Of a DNA stretch of 54,411 nucleotides, positions 33,892 to 42,344 are shown piece by piece. Numbering within the stretch: the first letter of the stretch is position 1; each line of letters opens with the position of its first letter. The notes beneath the pieces are model-generated. The model saw only the letters and a list, made by a program, of their open reading frames with translations, was not told where the DNA came from and searched no databases. The DNA is from JBOHRN01 sp050732775 (GTDB taxonomy: Bacteria; Gemmatimonadota; Gemmatimonadetes; Longimicrobiales; Longimicrobiaceae): positions 1-54,411 of the forward strand of contig JBOHRN010000041.1 in NCBI GenBank assembly GCA_050732775.1. The letters run 5' to 3'. Position numbers and translations under genes: made by a program.

Positions 33892-35184
33892 CTAAGGAAG
33901 CCTCAAGCCGCGAGACCAGGCGGGCAGGCCGTACCCCGCTCCCCGCAGGAGCGGCCGCACCCGGCCACTCACGGTGTCCAGCACGAAGAGCCCGCCGCCG
34001 TCCTGGTCAGAGGCGAAGACCAGGTGGCGCCCGTCCGGGGCCCAACTCGGGTCCTCGTTCCGTCCCCGCTCGGTGAGCAGGCGCAGCCGGCCGGACTCGG
34101 CCTCGGCCACCGCGATTTGGAACGAACCGTCCACCCGGGCCGAGAAAGCTATCCCGCCCCCCCTGGGAGACCAGTCTGGCGAGGTGTTATAGCCGCTAGC
34201 GCCGTAGCGGTACTCGGTCACCGCCCGGCTCCCTTCGCCCGAGGACGGCCTCACGTAAATGTGCGGCTCGCCCACCCGGTTCGAGACGAAGGCGATCCAG
34301 CGACCGTCCGGAGAGAAGGTGGGAGAGAGGGAGTCGTAGCGGCGGCCGCTGGTGAGCGGTTGGGGACGGCAGTCAGTCAGCGCGGAACACGTTACCACCT
34401 CGGTGTTACCGCCGATCCAGGCGGCGAAAGCCAAGCTGCGGCCGTCGGGCGAATACGCCGGGGTGATATTGATACCGTCGCGGTCCGAGATCACCCGGTC
34501 CCTGCCGGTACGCAGGTCCCGCTCGTACACCGCCAGGGTTCCCTCACGGAAAGACGAGTAGGCGATCTTCGCCAGGTCCGGAGACCACGCCGGAGAGAGG
34601 GCGATGGAACCGTCGTCAGTGATCTGGCGGAGCCGCTCGCCGTCCGAGTCGACCACGAAGATCTCCTTTACATCACCGCTTTGGCGCACCAAGGCGATGC
34701 GGGAGGCGGCCATGCCAGGCTCGCCAGTGGCCCAATACACCACCCGGTCCGAAAGCTGGTGGACCGCCATCCGGTAGTCGCCAGCCGGCAGAGTAAACAC
34801 GGCCCGCTCACGCTCCTGGCCGTACACAGCGTCGTGGAGCGTGAGTTCTAGCCTCCATCCATCCGGCCGCTCTCCGAGCCGCCCCTCCAGCACCCAGTCG
34901 GCCCCCCGCTCCTGCCAGAGCGCCCGGTCCACGGGCTCGCCCGGCCGCGCGTCACCCGGCTCCACCAATTCGAAGCGGTCGCTAAAGTCGAGGTCTTGCC
35001 GGATGATAGTCCGCACCTGCTCCCCCACCTCCGACGGCAGCCCCTCCACCGAGAACGGCAAGACCACGAAGCCGGGCTGGTACTCGGGCTGGTACTCCAA
35101 CTCCAGCCGCACGCCTTCTTCCTGGGCGGCCAGGGGAAAGGCCGCCAGTAGCAAGAGGGAGATAGACCCAACCAGCAAGCGCAT
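33892..35184 (-). CDS. tolB: Tol-Pal system beta-propeller protein TolB
   Basis: A 430-residue periplasmic protein. A signal peptide (LLVGSISLLLLAAFPLAAQ) is followed by the TolB N-terminal domain (about 35-165, VVLPFSVEGLPSEVGEQVRTI) and a six-bladed propeller with repeated SPDGR/WSPD-type blades (for example PAYSPDGRSLAFAAW, PTFSPDGRWIAFVSN). It binds Pal and relays force from TolA. The ATG at 35184 lies 29 bases after tolA. A cysteine pair in the propeller (VVTCSALTDC) could form a disulfide. Confidence 0.93.
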   Translation of the reverse strand: MRLLVGSISLLLLAAFPLAAQEEGVRLELEYQPEYQPGFVVLPFSVEGLPSEVGEQVRTIIRQDLDFSDRFELVEPGDARPGEPVDRALWQERGADWVLEGRLGERPDGWRLELTLHDAVYGQERERAVFTLPAGDYRMAVHQLSDRVVYWATGEPGMAASRIALVRQSGDVKEIFVVDSDGERLRQITDDGSIALSPAWSPDLAKIAYSSFREGTLAVYERDLRTGRDRVISDRDGINITPAYSPDGRSLAFAAWIGGNTEVVTCSALTDCRPQPLTSGRRYDSLSPTFSPDGRWIAFVSNRVGEPHIYVRPSSGEGSRAVTEYRYGASGYNTSPDWSPRGGGIAFSARVDGSFQIAVAEAESGRLRLLTERGRNEDPSWAPDGRHLVFASDQDGGGLFVLDTVSGRVRPLLRGAGYGLPAWSRGLRLP

Positions 35185-35213
35185 AAAGATGCAGTCTTGG
35201 TACGACTAGCTAT

Positions 35214-35933
35214 TCATCGGGAGGGCCGGAAAACGAAGACCACCGTCAGAGTCTCGCCGGAGTAATCTCCGGGAAGCGGACCGAAGGCATCATTCAATCC
35301 GGCCTGTTCGATTGCCTCCATCGCCGAGGCCCGAAAACGGAAGCTCCCGCTGGCCCTGACCACCTCGATGTGGTCCACCGAGCCGTCGCGGTGGATGCGG
35401 AAGCGGACCTCCGCCCGGTCGCTGCGTGCGTCAGGGGGGCGGCGCCAGTAGCGGTTAACCGCCCGGTAAATACTCCTCAGATACGCCTGGTCCGTGAATT
35501 CGGCCCCTTCCAGGCGCACGTTGAGCCCAGCTCCACCCTCGGACGCGGGGTCCGGTTCCGGGCCTCTCGGCAGCCCCGGCTCGGCCCTTTCGGTTTCCTG
35601 TGTCTTCGGTCTCTCCTCCGGCGGCTCGGGCTCCGGCTCGGTTGTAGGCCGCAGTTGCTCTAGAGGTTCCGCCTCGGGGGGAGGCTCGGGCTCGGGGGGC
35701 TCGGAGTCGGAGCGTTCCGGCGCGATTTGCACCGGTTCCTCGGCCACCTGGCCCGGGGCCACGGGCGGCGGGGAGACGATCTCTACCGCGTAGACACGAA
35801 CCGGGGGCAAGGGCGCCCGCCCTGCGGCCGCCAGCCACGCCGCCCCCAGCGCGGCCAGGTGTAGGGCCGCCGAAACTGCTACCCCCGCGCGAAAACCGCG
35901 CCCCCCCGAGCGAGTTACCTGGCGCACGATCAC
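35214..35933 (-). CDS. tolA: TolA-position protein with TonB-type C-terminal domain
   Basis: A 239-residue protein in the tolA slot. It has one membrane helix (about 14-38, FRAGVAVSAALHLAALGAAWLAA), a Pro/Glu-rich linker (about 55-130, with repeated PEPEP) and a C-terminal TonB/TolA domain (about 150-239, with VNRYWRRPPDARSDRAEVRF and GSFRFRASAMEAIEQAG). It lacks the long Ala/Lys/Glu helix of E. coli TolA (421 residues), so it spans the periplasm with an extended rather than helical linker. The GTG start overlaps tolR by four bases. Confidence 0.82.
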   Translation of the reverse strand: MIVRQVTRSGGRGFRAGVAVSAALHLAALGAAWLAAAGRAPLPPVRVYAVEIVSPPPVAPGQVAEEPVQIAPERSDSEPPEPEPPPEAEPLEQLRPTTEPEPEPPEERPKTQETERAEPGLPRGPEPDPASEGGAGLNVRLEGAEFTDQAYLRSIYRAVNRYWRRPPDARSDRAEVRFRIHRDGSVDHIEVVRASGSFRFRASAMEAIEQAGLNDAFGPLPGDYSGETLTVVFVFRPSR

Positions 35934-36352
35934 GGCGCGTCCGGCTCGGGCTCGGCCACCAGCCCCACCGCGGCCACATCGGCCGACTTCATCACCCCGA
36001 GTACCCGCAGCACCTCGCCGTACGGCACCCCCTGGTCGGCCCGCAAGTAAACGCGACTAGCTCCGGCCGCCCGCGTTTGCTCCACCAAGGCGGCTTCGAA
36101 CTCAGCGGGCTGGACGCGCGCCTCCCCGATGTGAATGGAGCCATCCCGGGTAACGGAGACGACCACGCCCTCGGGCGCGGTGATCGCTTCCGCCCGCGCG
36201 CGGGGCACGTCGACCTCGACACCGCTCTGCATAATGGGCGCGGTGATGATAAAGATGACCAGCAGCGTGAACGCCACGTCGACCAGCGAAACCACGTTGA
36301 TTTCGGCCTGGCGCGGGAGTCCGGTCCCGGAACGGTCGCGGGTGCGCGGCAC
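35930..36352 (-). CDS. tolR: Biopolymer transporter TolR/ExbD
   Basis: A 140-residue inner-membrane protein with one N-terminal helix containing the proton-path aspartate in LVDVAFTLLVIFIIT. A periplasmic domain follows (VVVSVTRDGSIHIGEARV, then VYLRADQGVPYGEVLRVLGVMKSA). It forms the motor with TolQ and drives TolA. The start is GTG 36352, five bases after the tolQ stop, and it is coupled to tolA by GTGA. Confidence 0.92.
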   Translation of the reverse strand: MPRTRDRSGTGLPRQAEINVVSLVDVAFTLLVIFIITAPIMQSGVEVDVPRARAEAITAPEGVVVSVTRDGSIHIGEARVQPAEFEAALVEQTRAAGASRVYLRADQGVPYGEVLRVLGVMKSADVAAVGLVAEPEPDAP

Positions 36353-36357
36353 GACTG

Positions 36358-37074
36358 CTACAACCGGCCTTCCCGGGCCAGGGTGCCGATGAACTCGCTG
36401 GAGAAGCCCTCCAGTTCGCCCATGAACAGCCCCAGCCGGCCGGTAAAGTAGTTGTAGGCGATAGCCGCGGGGATGGCGACTACCAGCCCGGTCACGGTGG
36501 TGATGAGGGCCTCGGCCACGCCGGGGGCCACGGCGCTAATGTTGGCCGACCCGGCCGAGGCCACCCCGATGAAGGCGTTCATCACCCCGATCACCGTCCC
36601 CAGCAACCCCAGGAGCGGCGCTACCGTCGCGGTGATCGCCAGCCAGAGTAGTCCGTGGGAGAGGTCGTCCCGCTCGACCCCCTCTTCCTTCTCCAGCACC
36701 AGCCGGAGAACTTCGAGCTGGGTGGGGGATAGCTCCGGGACGTCGGCGCCCTCCCGCAGGGCACCCGGGCGCAGCTCGGAGAAGAAGTTGACTCCCCGCC
36801 GAAACACGCGGGTAAAGGGGGATTCGGGCAGCGCCAAGATGGTTTGATAAGCGTCCTCCAGCCGCTGGGCGCGCTCGATTTCGTCTAGGAAGGCGTCAGC
36901 CCCCCGCTCCAGCCGGCGGAACTGGACGAACTTCCAGACCAGGATCATCCAGGAGGCGAACGAGAAGAGGAGGAGCACCAGGAGGACTAACTTGGTGGAG
37001 AGCGAGCCCTGCGAGATCATCGTCCAGGAGGTGATCTCGCCCTCCGCTGCGAATTGGCTAAGGGTTATGGTCAC
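36358..37074 (-). CDS. tolQ: Proton channel protein TolQ/ExbB
   Basis: A 238-residue motor protein with three membrane helices: about 22-44 (LSTKLVLLVLLLFSFASWMIL), about 130-160 (GLLWLAITATVAPLLGLLGTV) and about 175-205 (EALITTVTGLVVAIPAAIAYN). The conserved GLLGTVIGVMNAF and the TTVTGLVVAIPA pore segment are intact. I chose GTG 37074, which overlaps the epimerase stop by four bases; the open frame extends 90 bases further but only through the epimerase. It is the first gene of a tolQRAB set. Confidence 0.92.
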   Translation of the reverse strand: MTITLSQFAAEGEITSWTMISQGSLSTKLVLLVLLLFSFASWMILVWKFVQFRRLERGADAFLDEIERAQRLEDAYQTILALPESPFTRVFRRGVNFFSELRPGALREGADVPELSPTQLEVLRLVLEKEEGVERDDLSHGLLWLAITATVAPLLGLLGTVIGVMNAFIGVASAGSANISAVAPGVAEALITTVTGLVVAIPAAIAYNYFTGRLGLFMGELEGFSSEFIGTLAREGRL

Positions 37075-38045
37075 ACTAACGCTTCCATGGTTGTTATTCC
37101 ACCGCCTGCTAGGTATGCGTAAGTCTCCCGCAACCCTTCTTCCAGGGTGATCCGCGGGCTCCAACCGAGGGCTCCGAGCCGCCCGGCGTCCAAACTCGAC
37201 CGGCGCAGCTCTCCCGGCCGGGCAGGCCTCTGCTCAACGTCGGCGCTACGACCGGAAACTTGCATCAGCACGCGCGCTAACTCGTTCACGCTCGTTTCCC
37301 GGCCGGTACCCACGTTGAAGCCTCTGTCGTCGATAGAGCGCGGAGGGTCCAACCTAACCTCGGAGCAGAGCAGGTTGGCCGTCACCACGTCGGCCACGTG
37401 CACGTAGTCACGGGTCTGCTCGCCGTCGCCGAAGACCGCGAGCCGCTCGCCCGAGAGCAGCCGGTTCGAGAAGATGGCCACCACACCCGCCTCTCCGTGC
37501 GGGTCTTGGCGCGGGCCGTAGACGTTGGCGTAGCGCAAAGATACGTACTCCAAGCCGTGAACGCGGCGGTAGTAGTAGAGGTAATACTCTCCGGCCAGCT
37601 TGGTGACTCCGTAAGGGCTCTCGGGGAGCTTACGGCTGGTTTCCGGGGTGGGCCGGATCTCCGGCTCGCCGTAGATAACCCCTCCAGAAGACACGTAGAT
37701 AAAACGTTTCACGCCCGACTCCCTGGCCGACTCCAGCAAGTTGAGGAGACCATCCAGGTTGACGCTCGCGTCGAAGCGGGGGTCCGCCACCGACAGCCGC
37801 ACGTCAATCTGGGCGGCGTGATGGTTGATGATGTCGAAACCACTGCCGCCAATCAGCTCCGCCGCCTGCGGATCGCGGACGTCCAGTTGGTGGAAGCCGG
37901 CGCCAGCCGGCACCCATTCGCGGCGGCCCCGGCTCAAGTCATCCAGCACCGTAACCTGGTACCCGGCCGCCAGGTAGGCGTCGGCCACGTGGGAGCCGAT
38001 AAAGCCGGCCCCACCCGTCACCAGAACCCGTTTGTTACCCTTCAC
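37071..38045 (-). CDS. NAD-dependent epimerase/dehydratase (UDP-glucose 4-epimerase-like)
   Basis: A 324-residue extended short-chain dehydrogenase that acts on a nucleotide sugar. The NAD site is GGAGFIGSHVADAYLAAG (about 11-28), the catalytic part YVSSGGVIYGEPEIRPTPE and SPYGVTKLAGEYY. It resembles the GalE/WbpP group; 4-epimerisation is the likeliest reaction, but the substrate is not readable. It starts with GTG 38045, overlapping the end of hemA by 11 bases, and is coupled to tolQ by GTGA. Its location between heme and Tol genes says little about its pathway. Confidence 0.85.
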   Translation of the reverse strand: MKGNKRVLVTGGAGFIGSHVADAYLAAGYQVTVLDDLSRGRREWVPAGAGFHQLDVRDPQAAELIGGSGFDIINHHAAQIDVRLSVADPRFDASVNLDGLLNLLESARESGVKRFIYVSSGGVIYGEPEIRPTPETSRKLPESPYGVTKLAGEYYLYYYRRVHGLEYVSLRYANVYGPRQDPHGEAGVVAIFSNRLLSGERLAVFGDGEQTRDYVHVADVVTANLLCSEVRLDPPRSIDDRGFNVGTGRETSVNELARVLMQVSGRSADVEQRPARPGELRRSSLDAGRLGALGWSPRITLEEGLRETYAYLAGGGITTMEALV

Positions 38046-39321
38046 GATCGAGCTCGAAGAGGTAGCGCGCGGTATCGATCGCCGCGGTACCGCGGCCGTT
38101 CCCCACCGCCTCCTTGAGCCGCACCGTGGGCGCGTGAAGCACCTTGTTCATCAGGGCGCGGGTAAAGACGTCTATCGCCTCCTGGTCCTCGGGCGGCAGG
38201 TGGCGGAGCCGGCGCAGCACCCGGTCGACCTCGGCGCGGCGCACTCGCTCGGCCCGGGCGCGTAGCTGCCTGATGGTGGGCACCACCGCCAAGCCGGAGT
38301 ACCAGCTCCAAAAATCGTCCACCGCCTCGGTCACCATACTCTCGGCCCGGGGCAGCTCGGCCGCGCGCCGGTCTGCGCCCTCGGAGACCACCTGCCGCAA
38401 GTCGTCGATGTTGTACAGAAATACGTTCGGCTCCCGCTCCAACTCGGGCGCCACGTCGCGGGGGAGGGCGATGTCTATGATGCACAAGGGGTGGGCCGGG
38501 CCGTGGGGCAGCGCCGCCCGGAAGCGCTCCCGCGTGAGCACGGGGTGGGGGGCGGCGGTGGAGCAGATCACCACGTCGACCCCACCCAACTCGGCGGAGA
38601 AGTCTTCGAAGCCGACGGCCCTGGCTCCCCACCTCTCCGCGATCTCGACGGCCCGCTCGCGGGTCCGGTTGGCCACCACCGAGGCACGCACTCCCTCGTC
38701 GTGCAAGCGGGCCAGGGTGGTCTCGCTCATCTCCCCCGCCCCTAACACCAGCGCCCGGCGGCCTTTGAGGTCACCGAAGATCTTGCGCACCAGTTCCACG
38801 GCCGCCGAGGAGACCGAGGCCGCACCCTCCCCCACCCCGGTCTCCTCGCGCACCCGGCCGCCCACTCCGAGGGCGGTCTGGAAGAGCCGGTGTAGCACCG
38901 CTCCGGCCGCTGGTCCGCTCTTGCAACCGGCCTGGCGGGCCAGTTGGTACGCTTCCCTCACTTGCCCCTGGATCTGCGGCTCTCCGAGGATCATCGACTC
39001 CAGCCCGGCGGCCACCCGAAAAAGGTGCTCGGCCGCCCGGCGGTCGCGCAGTACGTAGACGTAGCGGCGCGCCTCCTCGAGCGGCAGCCCGGCTCGCCCG
39101 GCCAGCAGGGCCTCGGCCTGGGTCACGCCGCTCTCTCCCCCGGGCGACGACAGTATCACCTCGGTGCGGTTACAGGTCGAGAGGAGGGCGGCTTCGTCGC
39201 AGCTTCCCGAATCTACCAACGAGGTTACCGCGCGGACGGATACGGCACGCCCGCAGGCGAAGCGCTCGCGCACCTCTACCGGCGAGGTCTGGTGGCTAAC
39301 CCCTACGACTGCAAGAGGCAT
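38035..39321 (-). CDS. hemA: Glutamyl-tRNA reductase
   Basis: A 428-residue HemA, the first step of C5 tetrapyrrole synthesis, which reduces glutamyl-tRNA to glutamate-1-semialdehyde with NADPH. The catalytic cysteine is in LLSTCNRTEVI (Cys50), preceded by GVSHQTSPVEVRE. The nucleotide site RRALVLGAGEMSE and the C-terminal dimerisation helices (AIDVFTRALMNKVLHAPTVRLKE, in two blocks) are present. It overlaps the siroheme-type dehydrogenase gene by 19 bases, making a heme or siroheme precursor unit with ccsA/hemX. Confidence 0.95.
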   Translation of the reverse strand: MPLAVVGVSHQTSPVEVRERFACGRAVSVRAVTSLVDSGSCDEAALLSTCNRTEVILSSPGGESGVTQAEALLAGRAGLPLEEARRYVYVLRDRRAAEHLFRVAAGLESMILGEPQIQGQVREAYQLARQAGCKSGPAAGAVLHRLFQTALGVGGRVREETGVGEGAASVSSAAVELVRKIFGDLKGRRALVLGAGEMSETTLARLHDEGVRASVVANRTRERAVEIAERWGARAVGFEDFSAELGGVDVVICSTAAPHPVLTRERFRAALPHGPAHPLCIIDIALPRDVAPELEREPNVFLYNIDDLRQVVSEGADRRAAELPRAESMVTEAVDDFWSWYSGLAVVPTIRQLRARAERVRRAEVDRVLRRLRHLPPEDQEAIDVFTRALMNKVLHAPTVRLKEAVGNGRGTAAIDTARYLFELDREG

Positions 39322-39932
39322 CGCTCGATACGTTCCTTTACGTCCTGATCGTCACCGCGCAGGGCGGCGTCCACGAACTCCTCGCTGACCAGCTCTTGCC
39401 AGCAGCGGTGGCGGCGCTCCGGGTCGTCGGGCCAGCGGCCGTGAATCAGCTTCCTGACACCCGACAGCCGCCTGGCGGCCTTGCCCGCGCCGGGGGGGAT
39501 GGCTGCGGCGACCCGGTCCCGGAGCCGTCCGGCCAGCAGAGGGGCCGCCCCGCCGGTCGATACCGTGGCCACCACCCCACCCCGCCGCACCACAGCGGGG
39601 GTATGGAGGGTGGACACACCGGGGTGGTCGGCCACGTTTACCCATCCACCAGCGTCCCCGGCCACCTGCCGGTTCACCGCCGGGTCGGAGGTGGCCGCGA
39701 AGACCACCCCGTACCCGTCTGCCTCCGGGCTCCGATACCGGCGCCGTTCCAGCGTGAGCCGCCTCTGGTTCGCGAGCCGCTCCAAGTCAGGGCAGGCCGC
39801 GGGCGCCACCACCACGGGGCTCCCGCCCGCCTCGATCACCCCGAGCGCCTTGCGCCGCGCCACCCGGCCACCCCCCACCACCAGCACCCGCACCGAAGAA
39901 AGGTCGAGCAAGCAGGCGTAGAGCGGCTTCAT
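39303..39932 (-). CDS. Precorrin-2 dehydrogenase/sirohydrochlorin ferrochelatase-like protein
   Basis: A 209-residue protein equivalent to the N-terminal part of CysG, as in Met8p or SirC/YlnF. It oxidises precorrin-2 and may insert iron to make siroheme. Marks are VLVVGGGRVARRKALGVIEAG (in two parts, about 15-35), VVFAATSDPAVNRQV (about 91-105) and VATVSTGGAAPLLAGRLRDR. ATG 39932 is chosen because it overlaps the ccsA stop by four bases; a longer open frame covers ccsA and is a shadow. In Gram-positive heme operons a similar gene also sits next to hemA and hemX. Confidence 0.88.
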   Translation of the reverse strand: MKPLYACLLDLSSVRVLVVGGGRVARRKALGVIEAGGSPVVVAPAACPDLERLANQRRLTLERRRYRSPEADGYGVVFAATSDPAVNRQVAGDAGGWVNVADHPGVSTLHTPAVVRRGGVVATVSTGGAAPLLAGRLRDRVAAAIPPGAGKAARRLSGVRKLIHGRWPDDPERRHRCWQELVSEEFVDAALRGDDQDVKERIERCLLQS

Positions 39933-40738
39933 AGAAACATTCCCCCGCGCGCGAACGGCACCCTGAGCAGGAGGTAGCTTGCCACCACCAGGGCGAATCC
40001 GAGCACGCTCGCCAGGGCCGCGCGGTGCTCCCGCCTGCCGGTCCTCAGCAAGAGTATGACCCCGAACACAAACCACGTCAGTACCCCCCAGATTACGTGG
40101 GGGTTTCGGAACTCTAGCGAGCCTCGCTCCCCCACCATCCACGCCCAACCAACCAGCAGGGAGAGGGTAAAGAGCGGAAACCCGAGCGCTAACGCCCGCC
40201 CGCCCAGCCGGTGGAGCGTCTCCAAAGGTGGAAAAAAGCGGAAAACGGCGCCGAACCTCTTCCCCTTCAGCTGCCGGAACTGAAGCAGGTACATGAGTCC
40301 GGCGGCGGAGCCGACGGTGAGTCCGGCGTAGCCCGCAAAGGCGAGCGTCACGTGCAGGGCGAAGCCGGGGCCCCCGAAGGCGGTGTCTGCCACCGGCGGA
40401 CTGACCCCCGCGGCCAGCGCCACCCCCAGCAGTAGCAACGATACCGGCACCAGCACCAGCCCCACGGTGCCCGCCTTCCACCCCAGGGCGGCCCACAGCG
40501 ACCCCAGCGTGACCAGCAAGGCCAAGACCGAAAGAACGGGTCCAAGCCCGGTCAGGGGAAGCTCGCCGTAGCGAAGCACGTAGCCCGCCAGGGCGAGCAG
40601 GTGCAGAAGCGCCGCGCCCGCCACCGTGCCGGTGGCCGCCGGGGTCCAGTCGCCGCGCGGACGTAGAAGTGAGGCGGTGAGGATGACGGTGGCCACCGCG
40701 TACAGCCCTAGCGCGACACCGTGGAGGGTCCCGGTCAC
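39929..40738 (-). CDS. CcsA/HemX-family membrane protein
   Basis: A 269-residue integral membrane protein with about eight hydrophobic helices and the cytochrome c assembly/HemX pattern. The loop LHVTLAFAGYAGLTVGSAAGL and the late FRNPHVIWGVLTWFVFG supply conserved histidines that could bind heme. Two roles are possible: heme handling for cytochrome c maturation (CcsA), or the HemX role of controlling HemA levels. The position just before the siroheme-type gene and hemA favours a HemX-like role, but sequence alone does not decide. It starts with GTG 40738. Confidence 0.82.
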   Translation of the reverse strand: MTGTLHGVALGLYAVATVILTASLLRPRGDWTPAATGTVAGAALLHLLALAGYVLRYGELPLTGLGPVLSVLALLVTLGSLWAALGWKAGTVGLVLVPVSLLLLGVALAAGVSPPVADTAFGGPGFALHVTLAFAGYAGLTVGSAAGLMYLLQFRQLKGKRFGAVFRFFPPLETLHRLGGRALALGFPLFTLSLLVGWAWMVGERGSLEFRNPHVIWGVLTWFVFGVILLLRTGRREHRAALASVLGFALVVASYLLLRVPFARGGMFL

Positions 40739-40747
40739 TCCCGTCTA

Positions 40748-41794
40748 TCAGGGCATCTTGGCGATCAGCCGCACCGGCAACCCCTCCTCCAGGGCGGGCT
40801 GTTTCAAATCGGAGACGCGCGCCGAAGAGGTGTTTTCCATCACCCTTACGACCTGCAAGCGGGCTATCTCCACCTCGGGCCGCACCCCCCAGCGCCGCTC
40901 CCGGGGCGGAACGAAGGCCAGGAATTCGTCCCCCTCCTGCACCCCGGCCCGCGCGCCCAGGTCGAGGATGGCGATCTCTTCGGTCATCTGGAGGGTGTGG
41001 GGCCGCTGGAAGGTTACGATGGTGCCCTCGAGCCCGCTGGCCGAAGCCGGGTGAACGCCGGGGACGAGCGGGAAGTCGGGCATCGGCACCGCCCAATCCT
41101 CCAGCTCGATCTGGTCAAACATGTCGGTGACCACGGCGGTCGCCACGCCCCGCTCGAGCGCGGCCACCGTAACCATGCCCGTGACTCGGTACAGCCGTCC
41201 GTAACCCCCCAACCGGTCCGCCGGGCGCAAGAGTTGGAACTGGTCGCCCACCCTCGCCGAGGCGCCGGGATCAAGGGGAATGTAGATACGGTTGTAGAGC
41301 TGTATCTGGGGAGACATCCCGAGCGGTATGACCGTCTCGTGTTTTAGCTCGGCCACGTACCCCACCCGGCCGACCTCTCTCTCCAGCGCGACGAACGAAG
41401 CCGAGTAGAAGTCGCCGGCGGTGACCGCGGTTACTTCCTCGCGCCGCCAAGCCCGGAAAGTAGGGCCCTCGGCCACTTCGGGACCCTGGTCGCTGACCTG
41501 GAAAACCGTGCGCGCGGGCGTGGGGCGGGCCGGCTCCACGGCGCGGCCGGGGCCGGGGCCAGGCAGACGGAGCCGCTCCGACGGGTAGATGAGCGCGGGA
41601 TCGCGGACCACGTCCGTGTTGAGCCGGAAGATCTCCGGCCACAGGAAGGGGTCGTTGAGATAGACCCGGGCGATGTCCCACAAGGTATCACCCGGCCGGA
41701 CGGTGTGGACGCGGGGCTCAGCGGGCTCTTCCCGCTCTTGGGCAGAGAGCGGCCCGGCGGCCAGGAGAACGGCGATTACAGCGGTCCGATTCAT
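40748..41794 (-). CDS. LysM-domain exported protein
   Basis: A 348-residue protein with a Sec signal (RTAVIAVLLAAGPLSAQ), a short acidic linker and one LysM domain (about 29-77, VHTVRPGDTLWDIARVYLND) that should bind peptidoglycan. The remaining 260 residues contain no family I recognise; they have a beta-rich pattern and a segment APGAS-like GASARVGDQFQLLRP and GVQEGDEFLAFVPP, two similar stretches that suggest an internal duplication. ATG 41794 is chosen over 41797 because AGGAGG lies six bases upstream. It lies 65 bases after ssb. Confidence 0.75.
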   Translation of the reverse strand: MNRTAVIAVLLAAGPLSAQEREEPAEPRVHTVRPGDTLWDIARVYLNDPFLWPEIFRLNTDVVRDPALIYPSERLRLPGPGPGRAVEPARPTPARTVFQVSDQGPEVAEGPTFRAWRREEVTAVTAGDFYSASFVALEREVGRVGYVAELKHETVIPLGMSPQIQLYNRIYIPLDPGASARVGDQFQLLRPADRLGGYGRLYRVTGMVTVAALERGVATAVVTDMFDQIELEDWAVPMPDFPLVPGVHPASASGLEGTIVTFQRPHTLQMTEEIAILDLGARAGVQEGDEFLAFVPPRERRWGVRPEVEIARLQVVRVMENTSSARVSDLKQPALEEGLPVRLIAKMP

Positions 41795-41859
41795 CATATT
41801 CCTCCTACGGTAGTGTCTGTGACCGCGACCGAACCTCAAAGCAATACCCGCCAGACGAC

Positions 41860-42288
41860 TCAAAAGGGCAAGTCGTCATCCTCCTTCATCGAGGGCGCCT
41901 CGTAGTCTTCGTAGCCGCTCCCGGACGACTGCCCTCCCTGGGGGGCACCGCCGTCCTTGCCCCCGAGCATAATCATCTCGCGGGCGTTGATCTCGGTGGA
42001 GTACTTGGTCACCCCGTCCTTGTCCTCGTAAGAGCGGTACTGGATCTCCCCCTCTATGTAGACCCGGTCGCCCTTTTTCAGGTACCGCTCCACCACCTCG
42101 GCCAGCTTGGCCCACGCCACCACGCGGTGCCACTCGGTCTTCTCCTGCTCGTCGCCCTCCTTGTTGCTCCAGCTCCGGCTGGTGGCGATGGAGAGCTGCG
42201 CGACGCGGGTTCCGCTGCCGGTGGTGCGGATCTCGGGGTCGGCGCCCAGGTTACCGATGATGAGCGCCTTGTTGAGTGAGCGGGACAA
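41860..42288 (-). CDS. ssb: Single-stranded DNA-binding protein
   Basis: A 142-residue SSB with an N-terminal OB fold (about 1-108; NKALIIGNLGADPEIRTTGS, then EWHRVVAWAKLAEVVERYLK and GDRVYIEGEIQYRSYEDKDG), a short glycine-rich linker and the acidic protein-interaction tail ending DDDLPF. It protects single-stranded DNA and recruits repair and replication partners. The start is TTG 42288, supported by a strong AGGAGG five bases upstream. It has its own promoter with a dyad over the -10. Confidence 0.95.
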   Translation of the reverse strand: MSRSLNKALIIGNLGADPEIRTTGSGTRVAQLSIATSRSWSNKEGDEQEKTEWHRVVAWAKLAEVVERYLKKGDRVYIEGEIQYRSYEDKDGVTKYSTEINAREMIMLGGKDGGAPQGGQSSGSGYEDYEAPSMKEDDDLPF

Positions 42289-42326
42289 GTGGACCTCCTG
42301 GGGTCGTGGGGGAACGGTATACGAGC

Positions 42327-42344
42327 CTCCCTCAAGGTAGGGAG
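42327..42344 (-). promoter_or_regulatory. Inverted repeat over the ssb -10 (candidate operator)
   Basis: CTCCCT and AGGGAG, separated by six bases (ACCTTG on the minus strand), form a perfect dyad that covers the -10 hexamer TACCTT. A protein bound here would block RNA polymerase. It does not match the E. coli or Bacillus LexA box. Confidence 0.4.

Noticed and set aside
37071..37164. Longer TolQ start inside the epimerase gene
   Set aside because: The 30 extra residues are a shadow of the epimerase C-terminus. GTG 37074 gives the four-base overlap seen throughout this region.
39303..41096. 597-codon minus-strand frame that could be read as a fusion of CcsA with the siroheme-type protein
   Set aside because: The first two thirds are a shadow of the ccsA and LysM genes in another frame. 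Only the part from ATG 39932 shows family similarity.
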